Part shown: positions 7,111-13,285 of the stretch, one piece after another
Numbering within the stretch: the first letter of the stretch is position 1
Layout: every line of letters starts with the position of its first letter
Translations under genes and position numbers: made by a program
The notes under the pieces: generated by a model
What the model was told of the DNA's origin: nothing
Database searches by the model: none
What the model saw: only the letters and a program-made list of their open reading frames with translations
Assembly (NCBI GenBank): GCA_021820805.1
Contig: JAKADF010000032.1
Location: 1-13,285 of the forward strand
Length of the DNA stretch: 13,285 bases
Direction of reading: 5' to 3'
Source: Bacillota bacterium
GTDB taxonomy: Bacteria; Bacillota; Bacilli; Alicyclobacillales; Alicyclobacillaceae

Positions 7111-7787
7111 AGTGGGCCGTTGTCGTCTTTCCAGGCTCGAACTGTGACGAAGATGCGGCATCAGCCGTAAGGCGTATCACAGGCGATTCGGTCGACATGG
7201 TTTGGCATACGACTCGTGATTTAACTTCCTATGACGCAATTATTTTGCCTGGCGGTTTTTCATATGGAGATTATCTGCGAAGCGGTGCAATTGCAAGATT
7301 TTCAGCAGCGATGGACGGGGTAAAAGAAGCAGCAGAAGCGGGAAAATTGATACTTGGTATTTGCAACGGGTTTCAGGTTTTGACAGAGTCAGGACTCCTG
7401 CCTGGTGCACTGCTTCGCAATGATAACCTTCAGTTTCGATGTGAACTTGAAGAGCTCGTAGTGAAAAATAATCAAACACCTTTTACAGTTGATTATGCAA
7501 TCGGAGAAACGATACGAATTCCGATTGCGCACGGCGAAGGCCGCTATTTTGCGCCTGAAGACACAATTTCAAATTTAAATAAAAATAATCAAATCGTGTT
7601 TGAATATATGGGAAATCCGAACGGATCGGTCAAAAAAATTGCTGGCGTTACAAATAGAAGAGGCAATATATTAGGTCTCATGCCGCACCCTGAGCGGGCA
7701 GTCGTAGATTTTATGGGTTCAACGGATGGTGCGAGAATGTTCGTTTCCATGCATCGATTCGTAGAGGAGGGTGTTCATGCGTACTGA
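7107..7787 (+). CDS. purQ: FGAM synthase glutaminase subunit PurQ
   Basis: PurQ hydrolyses glutamine and feeds ammonia to PurL for conversion of FGAR to FGAM. It is a class I (triad) amidotransferase of 226 residues: nucleophile Cys86 in GICNGF, with His194 and Glu196 in [25 protein letters not shown] (49-65) is typical of PurQ and distinguishes it from other class I glutaminases. A longer in-frame reading from ATG 7053 would overlap purS by 58 bases and add 18 residues that do not look like PurQ. The ATG at 7107, overlapping the purS stop, gives the conserved N-terminus [16 protein letters not shown] and is chosen. The gene overlaps purL by 11 nt. Confidence 0.97.
   Translation: MKWAVVVFPGSNCDEDAASAVRRITGDSVDMVWHTTRDLTSYDAIILPGGFSYGDYLRSGAIARFSAAMDGVKEAAEAGKLILGICNGFQVLTESGLLPGALLRNDNLQFRCELEELVVKNNQTPFTVDYAIGETIRIPIAHGEGRYFAPEDTISNLNKNNQIVFEYMGNPNGSVKKIAGVTNRRGNILGLMPHPERAVVDFMGSTDGARMFVSMHRFVEEGVHAY
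7764..7770 (+). promoter_or_regulatory. Ribosome binding site that sets the purL start
   Basis: GAGGAGG at 7764-7770 lies inside the end of purQ, 6 nt before ATG 7777. The in-frame GTG at 7771 directly abuts the site and is too close to be used, so ATG 7777 is chosen. Confidence 0.8.
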
Positions 7788-10044
7788 ACCGACACCGGAG
7801 GAAATCCGCGAGCGGGCGATTTATCGCACGTTCGGTCTGACTGACGAGGAATATAACCGCATTGTAGAACGCCTTTCGCGTTTACCGAACTATGTCGAAA
7901 CCGGGATTTTTTCAGTTCTCTGGTCGGAGCATTGCAGTTACAAGAGTTCTAAAATACATTTGAAAAAATTCCCGACAAAAGGACCTCAAGTACTGCAAGG
8001 TCCTGGTGAAAATGCTGGCGTAGTTGATATCGGTGACGGTATCGGTATTGCGTTTAAGATGGAAAGTCATAACCACCCATCTGCTGTAGAGCCGTACCAA
8101 GGTGCTGCAACTGGGGTTGGCGGCATTTTACGTGATGTGTTCACAATGGGTGCAAGGCCGATTGCATTTTTAAACAGCTTGCGGTTTGGACCACTCACAA
8201 ATGAACGGACACGTTATCTGTTTGCGAATATTGTAGCTGGCATTGGCGGGTATGGAAACTGTGTTGGGATTCCTACTGTTGGCGGTGAAGTTGTTTTCGA
8301 CCCAACTTATGAAGCAAACCCCCTTGTCAACGCAATGTGTGTCGGAGTTCTGCCTGCAGAGAAGATTGTCAAAGGTGTTGCGTCAGGTGTTGGGAATCCA
8401 GTGTTCGTGGTTGGTTCAAGGACGGGCCGGGATGGCATTCATGGTGCGACATTTGCGTCTGCAGAGGATCCGCTCGAAAAAGAGCGCTCTGCCGTTCAAG
8501 TCGGAGACCCATTCCTTGGAAAACTCTTAATGGAAGCTTGTCTCGAACTGATGCAGACAAATTCGGTTGTTGGTATTCAGGATATGGGTGCAGCAGGCCT
8601 GACTTCATCTGCTGCTGAAATGGCAAGCCGAGCGGGCGGCGGCGTTGAGATGTATCTTGACAAAGTTCCTATTCGTGAAGAAGGAATGACCCCCTATGAA
8701 ATGATGTTGTCCGAATCACAAGAACGGATGCTCGTAGTACTTGAGCGAGGCAAGGAAGAAACTGCGTTTGATATTTTCAAGAAGTGGGGACTTGAAATTG
8801 CCGAAATCGGCAAAGTGACTGATGATGGGATGCTAAGGCTTTTCTTCCACGGTGAAATGGTTGGGAATATGCCCGTGTCCGCTTTGGTTGATGAAGCCCC
8901 TTTATATGACAGGCCTGTAAAGGTACCGGAAGCAAAATCTGAATCAGTCACGTTTGAAGATATCCCATGGTCCCATGAAGAAGCTTTAAAGAAACTGCTT
9001 GCTCATCCAACAATTGCGGATAAGCGCTTTGTCTATCAGCAATACGATACTTCCGTTCGAGCATCGACTGTGGCAGGACCGGGCGGCGATGCAGCAGTTG
9101 TGCTTGTGCCTGGAACAAATAAATGTGTTGCCTTAACGACGGACGGAAATGGACGGTATGTATACCTTAATCCGCGCAAAGGCGCCGCGATTGCAGTCGC
9201 AGAAGCTGCACGAAATATCATCTGTGCCGGTGGAAAGCCTCTTGCAGTTACAAACTGCTTAAATTTTGGAAATCCGGAAAAACCTGAAATCATGTACCAA
9301 CTGACCGAAGCGGTTGCGGGTATGGGCGAAGCTTGCAAGGCCCTTGATACTCCGGTTGTGAGCGGAAATGTCAGCTTGTACAACGAATCAAACGGAGAAG
9401 ACATCTACCCTACGCCTGTTATCGGATCCGTTGGTGTCGTTGAAGATATTCGTTTTGCAACTAGGAATTTATTGACTGACGAAGGCACTTATCTTATTTT
9501 AATTGGCGTACAAAATACAAGTCTTAGCGGATCGTTATATGCGAACATTGCAAACGGACGGCCAGTTGGAGATGCGCCTCATTTTGACTTGGACGAAGAA
9601 GCCAGGGTGCAAAAACTTACTTATGACTTGATTCGTGACGGCCTCGTTCTTGCCGCCCATGATGTGAGTGATGGCGGGCTCATCGTCGCAGTGTCGGAAA
9701 TGTGCTTCGATAGAAACATTGGCGTCACGATTGAAGTAGAAGGCAAGGAACTTACAAGTTCAACCGACGAAGCAGGATTTCTGTTCTCTGAAGCGCAAGG
9801 CCGGATTCTTATTAACGTAAAAGCGGATGACGTAGAAAAAGTTGTTGCAAAAGCAAAGAAATTCGGTGTCCCAGCAAGCATTCTTGGCACCGCCGAAGGC
9901 AGCCAAATTATTGTTCGCAACCAGGGTAAAACCTGTATCGCGTGTGATGTTCGAGAACTTGCTCAAATCTATAAGAACTCAATTTTAAACCAAATGGATA
10001 GTTTAGCAAACGAAAAATTGGCAGTTGCCGCAGAGAGGAAGTAA
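7777..10044 (+). CDS. purL: FGAM synthase catalytic subunit PurL (small type)
   Basis: PurL carries out the ATP-dependent amidation of FGAR to FGAM with ammonia from PurQ, in complex with PurS. At 755 residues it is the small PurL; the fused enzyme is about 1,300. It has two tandem PurM-like (AIR synthase-related) halves. Visible landmarks are the putative catalytic His52 in [33 protein letters not shown] (96-117, nucleotide site), [26 protein letters not shown], and in the second half [20 protein letters not shown] and [10 protein letters not shown]. The start is ATG 7777, inside the end of purQ. The stop TAA (10042-10044) is 6 nt before the purF start, in the same frame. Confidence 0.97.
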   Translation: MRTEPTPEEIRERAIYRTFGLTDEEYNRIVERLSRLPNYVETGIFSVLWSEHCSYKSSKIHLKKFPTKGPQVLQGPGENAGVVDIGDGIGIAFKMESHNHPSAVEPYQGAATGVGGILRDVFTMGARPIAFLNSLRFGPLTNERTRYLFANIVAGIGGYGNCVGIPTVGGEVVFDPTYEANPLVNAMCVGVLPAEKIVKGVASGVGNPVFVVGSRTGRDGIHGATFASAEDPLEKERSAVQVGDPFLGKLLMEACLELMQTNSVVGIQDMGAAGLTSSAAEMASRAGGGVEMYLDKVPIREEGMTPYEMMLSESQERMLVVLERGKEETAFDIFKKWGLEIAEIGKVTDDGMLRLFFHGEMVGNMPVSALVDEAPLYDRPVKVPEAKSESVTFEDIPWSHEEALKKLLAHPTIADKRFVYQQYDTSVRASTVAGPGGDAAVVLVPGTNKCVALTTDGNGRYVYLNPRKGAAIAVAEAARNIICAGGKPLAVTNCLNFGNPEKPEIMYQLTEAVAGMGEACKALDTPVVSGNVSLYNESNGEDIYPTPVIGSVGVVEDIRFATRNLLTDEGTYLILIGVQNTSLSGSLYANIANGRPVGDAPHFDLDEEARVQKLTYDLIRDGLVLAAHDVSDGGLIVAVSEMCFDRNIGVTIEVEGKELTSSTDEAGFLFSEAQGRILINVKADDVEKVVAKAKKFGVPASILGTAEGSQIIVRNQGKTCIACDVRELAQIYKNSILNQMDSLANEKLAVAAERK

Positions 10045-10050
10045 AACACT

Positions 10051-11445
10051 GTGTGTGGTGTGTTTGGTATTTATGGTCATCCCGATGCTGCAACACTTAC
10101 TTACTATGCGTTGATTGCTCTTCAACACCGGGGGCAAGAGGCTGCTGGTATCACAACAATTGACGGAGATAAAATGCATGTTCACCGTGATTTAGGCCTT
10201 GTGACAGATGTGTTTTCAAAAGGTGAAGTAACAGACCTGAAAGGTGATACAGCAATAGGTCATGTTCGGTATTCTACGGCAGGAGGAAATACCGTTCAAA
10301 ATGCACAACCAATAACAGTGAGTACACATTCTGGTCACTTAGCCATCGCGCATAACGGCAATTTGGTGAATGCAAAAAAACTTCGGATTGAACTTGAAGA
10401 ACAAGGAAGTATTTTCCAAACCACAAGTGATACAGAAGTTATTGCACATCTTATTGCACGTCATCGGCAAAACAGTCTAACCAAAGCAATCGAACAGGTT
10501 ACAGAACGGATTATCGGCGGGTATGCTCTAGTTATTTTGACAAATAATGAACTGTTTGCTCTGCGCGATCCAAATGGACTTCGCCCCCTAGCTATTGGGA
10601 AGCTTCATGGTTCGTATGTGGTCGCATCCGAGTCGTGCGCATTTGAGACGATTGGCGCAACATTTATTCGCAACGTAGAACCTGGAGAAATGATTCGCAT
10701 CAATGAGCGCGGCATTCAGTCTGTTCATTACGTGAAGAATGCAAATAGACGGGTTTGTACATTTGAGTTCATCTACTTTGCGCGCCCAGATAGTGATATC
10801 GACGGCTGGAATGTTCATTCCGTTCGGAAACGTCTCGGAAAGATTTTGGCACAAACGCATCCGGCAGATGGAGATATTGTCATTGGTGTGCCAGATTCGA
10901 GTATATCAGCGGCAGCTGGTTTCGCGGAAGAAAGCGGTATTCCGAATGAGATGGGACTTGTTAAAAACAAGTACATCGCACGCACATTTATCCAGCCAAC
11001 ACAAACGCTCCGTGACGCGGGCGTTCGTATGAAGTTGAATGCTGTAAGGTCGGTCGTTGCTGGTAAACGTGTTGTTTTGATTGACGATTCAATTGTTCGC
11101 GGGACAACAAGCCGACGGATTGTCCAACTTTTACGGGATGCTGGAGCAACAGAAGTACATGTTCGTATTTCAAGTCCTCCGTACAAACATCCATGCCATT
11201 ATGGGATTGATACTGCAAATTATGATGAATTAATTGCTGCTAATAAAACTGTTCCAGAGATTTGCGAAGCGATTGGTGCGAATTCACTCGAGTTTCTGTC
11301 TATTCCTGAAATGATGCAGGCTTTTCACTTACCAGAAGGTACGACAGATTATCCATTTTGCAACTGTTGTTTCACGGGGAACTATCCCACGCCACTTCCA
11401 GATATGGAGCTAGAAACATCACGCGTTGCTACTGCCAGTAGATAA
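10051..11445 (+). CDS. purF: Amidophosphoribosyltransferase, Fe-S type without propeptide
   Basis: PurF makes 5-phosphoribosylamine from PRPP and glutamine, the first committed step. The 464 residues hold an N-terminal Ntn glutaminase domain and a C-terminal phosphoribosyltransferase domain with the PRPP loop VVLIDDSIVRGTTS (341-354). The start is GTG 10051, so the nucleophile is Cys2, exposed by Met removal. An in-frame TAA seven bases upstream excludes the longer N-terminus seen in B. subtilis, which is made with an 11-residue propeptide. The 4Fe-4S ligand cysteines known from B. subtilis appear conserved at 236, 382, 437 and 440, with an extra Cys439 (CNCC). A GAGAGG site at 10033-10038 precedes the start with a rather long spacer. 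The Fe-S cluster makes the B. subtilis enzyme oxygen-sensitive; the same is inferred here. Confidence 0.97.
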   Translation: MCGVFGIYGHPDAATLTYYALIALQHRGQEAAGITTIDGDKMHVHRDLGLVTDVFSKGEVTDLKGDTAIGHVRYSTAGGNTVQNAQPITVSTHSGHLAIAHNGNLVNAKKLRIELEEQGSIFQTTSDTEVIAHLIARHRQNSLTKAIEQVTERIIGGYALVILTNNELFALRDPNGLRPLAIGKLHGSYVVASESCAFETIGATFIRNVEPGEMIRINERGIQSVHYVKNANRRVCTFEFIYFARPDSDIDGWNVHSVRKRLGKILAQTHPADGDIVIGVPDSSISAAAGFAEESGIPNEMGLVKNKYIARTFIQPTQTLRDAGVRMKLNAVRSVVAGKRVVLIDDSIVRGTTSRRIVQLLRDAGATEVHVRISSPPYKHPCHYGIDTANYDELIAANKTVPEICEAIGANSLEFLSIPEMMQAFHLPEGTTDYPFCNCCFTGNYPTPLPDMELETSRVATASR

Positions 11446-11465
11446 AGGGAGGTCTCCACGAATTC

Positions 11466-12497
11466 ATGACCATCGATAAATACAAGGCAGCCGGTGTGGA
11501 TATTGATGCTGGCAATGAAGCCGCTAAGCGGTACGGACAGCTGGCTGAACTCACACGGCGCAAAGAGGTTCTAGGACGCATTGGCGGATTTGCGGGCGGT
11601 TTTGCACTCGACGTTACAAAATATCCGCAACCCATTTTGCTGTCCGGAACGGATGGGGTCGGAACAAAATTAAAAGTAGCCTTTGCAGCAAATAAACATA
11701 ACACTATTGGAATTGACTGCGTTGCAATGTGCGTTAACGATATTCTTACATCTGGCGCAGAACCTTTATTCTTCTTGGATTATCTTGCAACATCGAATCT
11801 AGATGTTGATGTGGCTGAGGCAATTGTTTCTGGAGTAAGCCGCGGATGTGAAGAAGCTGGCTGCGCACTTGTCGGCGGTGAAACGGCAGAAATGCCTGGG
11901 ATTTACGAAGACAAGGAATACGATATTGCAGGGTTTGCGGTTGGGGTAGTAAACAAACCAGATATCGTTGACGGTTCGTTAATAAAACCTGGAGATGTAG
12001 TCTTGGGTCTGGCAAGCAGTGGACTTCATTCAAATGGCTATTCTCTTGTAAGAAAGATTGTGAAAGATGCAGGGCTGACATTTGATGATGAGGTTTCAGG
12101 GTTTGTAGGATCCGTTGCCGAAGAATTGCTCATTCCTACCCGCATCTATGTGAAATCAATTCAAGCAGTTCTTAATGCGAAAAAGCCTATTCATGGAATG
12201 GCTCACATTACTGGCGGCGGTTTGCTCGAGAATATCCCTCGTTGTCTGCCTGCCGGAACAGAGCTACAGCTGAAGCTCGGTTCTTGGTTTGTCCGCCCAG
12301 TATACACTTGGCTGCAAAATCAAGCTGGCATGACATTTATAGAAGCTGCCCGTGTGTGGAATATGGGGATTGGATATGTACTCGTCGTTCCGAAAGAAGA
12401 AGCACAGGATACGATTCATATCCTCACAGAAAACGGCGAGAGTGTGTATGAAATTGGTCAGGTTGTAAAAGGTGAACCGCAAGTAATATTTTTGTAG
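11466..12497 (+). CDS. purM: Phosphoribosylformylglycinamidine cyclo-ligase (AIR synthetase)
   Basis: PurM closes the imidazole ring: FGAM plus ATP gives AIR. The 343-residue length fits the family. Motifs are YKAAGVDIDAGNEA (6-19), the nucleotide-binding GTDGVGTKLKVAF (61-73), CVNDILTSGAEPLFFLDY (89-106), GGETAEMPG (137-145), SSGLHSNGYSLVRK and AHITGGGLLENIPR. The ATG at 11466 has a strong AAGGGAGGT site (11445-11453) but a long spacer of about 12 nt; no closer in-frame start exists and the N-terminus aligns with B. subtilis PurM. The gap from purF is 20 nt and to purH 17 nt. In B. subtilis purN follows purM; here purH follows directly. Confidence 0.97.
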   Translation: MTIDKYKAAGVDIDAGNEAAKRYGQLAELTRRKEVLGRIGGFAGGFALDVTKYPQPILLSGTDGVGTKLKVAFAANKHNTIGIDCVAMCVNDILTSGAEPLFFLDYLATSNLDVDVAEAIVSGVSRGCEEAGCALVGGETAEMPGIYEDKEYDIAGFAVGVVNKPDIVDGSLIKPGDVVLGLASSGLHSNGYSLVRKIVKDAGLTFDDEVSGFVGSVAEELLIPTRIYVKSIQAVLNAKKPIHGMAHITGGGLLENIPRCLPAGTELQLKLGSWFVRPVYTWLQNQAGMTFIEAARVWNMGIGYVLVVPKEEAQDTIHILTENGESVYEIGQVVKGEPQVIFL

Positions 12498-12514
12498 TCC
12501 AAGGGGGATTTGGC

Positions 12515-13285
12515 ATGACAAAGTGGGCGCTCGTCAGCGTTTTCGATAAAACAGGTGTTGTTCCGTTTTGTAAACAATTGCAGAAAGCTGGCTACGGAAT
12601 TTTGTCCACAGGGGGAACTGCTAGGCATCTTGTTGAAAACGGGATCGCGGTGACACAAGTTGAAGACTATACTGGTTTCCCAGAAATGATGGATGGACGC
12701 GTAAAGACACTTCATCCTAAAATCCACGGCGGCTTACTCGGCCTTCGGGATAATCCGACTCATGTGGAACAGATGCAGACCCATGGGATTGATGAAATCG
12801 ATGTCGTGGTTGTGAATCTTTATCCATTTGAAGCAACGATTCAAAAAGAAGGCACAAGCTTTGAAGACTGCATTGAGATGATTGATATCGGCGGGCCGTC
12901 GATGCTGCGCTCTGCAGCTAAAAACCATCGTTTTTGTTTGCCTGTAATCGATCCGGCAGACTATGAATGGGTTGGAAACCGTGTGGTTGAAGGCACGATT
13001 ACAGCGGCGGATCGTCAAAAGTTAGCTGCAAAAGTATTCCAGGAAACAGGTAAGTATGATGCTATGATTAGCACGTATTTGCTTAGCCAGATGAATGAAA
13101 GTGAGAGCAGCGAACAAGATGAAAATCAAGTTTGGCCGAGTATTTATACAGTAACAGGTTACTCCAAACAGGCGCTTCGCTATGGTGAAAACCCACACCA
13201 AGCAGCTCATTTCTACCGTGACAAAACTGCATCCGCTGCAACGATTGCTGGAGCTGTACAACTACAAGGGAAAGAGCGTTCCTAT
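12515..13285 (+). CDS. purH: Bifunctional AICAR transformylase / IMP cyclohydrolase (3'-truncated)
   Basis: PurH performs the last two steps to IMP. It is open from ATG 12515 to the window end, giving 257 of an expected 510 or so residues, so the gene continues outside. The complete N-terminal IMP cyclohydrolase (MGS-like) domain is present: WALVSVFDKTG, STGGTARHL (31-39), DGRVKTLHPKIHGGLL (60-75, with Lys64, His67 and His71), VVVNLYPF and IDIGGPSMLRSAAKNH. The transformylase domain begins around LRYGENPHQ (221-229). The stretch 190-215 joining the domains is acidic and about ten residues longer than my recollection of the B. subtilis protein. The start follows an AAGGGGG site (12501-12507), 7 nt upstream. 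It uses 10-formyltetrahydrofolate as formyl donor. Confidence 0.96.
   Translation, partial: MTKWALVSVFDKTGVVPFCKQLQKAGYGILSTGGTARHLVENGIAVTQVEDYTGFPEMMDGRVKTLHPKIHGGLLGLRDNPTHVEQMQTHGIDEIDVVVVNLYPFEATIQKEGTSFEDCIEMIDIGGPSMLRSAAKNHRFCLPVIDPADYEWVGNRVVEGTITAADRQKLAAKVFQETGKYDAMISTYLLSQMNESESSEQDENQVWPSIYTVTGYSKQALRYGENPHQAAHFYRDKTASAATIAGAVQLQGKERSY

Noticed and set aside
8243..8618. Two plus-strand frames of about 95 codons inside purL
   Set aside because: Out-of-frame readings of conserved purL sequence with no start signals.
10042..10053. PurL-PurF read-through fusion, since the purL stop and purF start share a frame with two codons between
   Set aside because: A single TAA stop separates them, PurF needs a free N-terminal Cys for activity, and no read-through signal is visible. 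The shared frame is probably chance.
1..13285. Mobile element, CRISPR array, tRNA/rRNA, toxin-antitoxin or other novel cassette
   Set aside because: Coding space is almost completely filled by recognised purine genes. No transposase, array of repeats, tRNA-like fold or unexplained frame with its own start signals was seen.

Overview
The window is a stretch of ordinary bacterial chromosome carrying purine genes, all on the plus strand and densely packed. Gene content and order (yebA-guaA-pbuG, then purB-C-S-Q-L-F-M-H) match the Bacillus subtilis yebA/guaA/pbuG/pur region. PurS is a separate small protein, PurF has Fe-S cysteines, and PurR-type CGAAC boxes and a G-box riboswitch are present. 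This points to Firmicutes, order Bacillales. By eye the GC content is in the mid-40s percent. The missing purE, purK and purN and several sequence differences argue against Bacillus proper. An Alicyclobacillaceae-like lineage is a guess I cannot confirm.

Layout: (1) 3-1259, the 3' part of a membrane-anchored transglutaminase-like protein (YebA/TgpA type), cut by the window edge. (2) 1260-1615, a regulatory region with a strong sigma-A-like promoter flanked by two inverted PurR boxes, a guanine-class purine riboswitch, an unusually long structured linker, and an intrinsic terminator whose upstream arm is complementary to the 3' strand of aptamer helix P1. (3) 1616-4561, guaA (GMP synthetase) and pbuG (guanine/hypoxanthine permease), 30 nt apart and probably co-transcribed, closed by a terminator. 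(4) 4640-4792, a second control region with four PurR-type boxes, no riboswitch, and a TTG start for purB. (5) 4793-13285, purB, purC, purS, purQ, purL, purF, purM and a 3'-truncated purH, with overlaps or gaps of at most 42 nt, consistent with one operon.

Functionally the pur genes cover PRPP to IMP except steps 2 (PurD), 3 (PurN) and 6-7 (PurK/PurE). PurB also serves AMP synthesis. GuaA converts XMP to GMP and PbuG imports bases for salvage. The inferred logic is that PurR represses both units when purines are plentiful (PRPP being the known inducer in B. subtilis), while guanine or hypoxanthine additionally terminates guaA-pbuG transcription. I saw no mobile element, CRISPR array, tRNA, rRNA or novel defence-type system. 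The points worth a second look are regulatory architecture, missing pathway genes and a propeptide-less Fe-S-type PurF.
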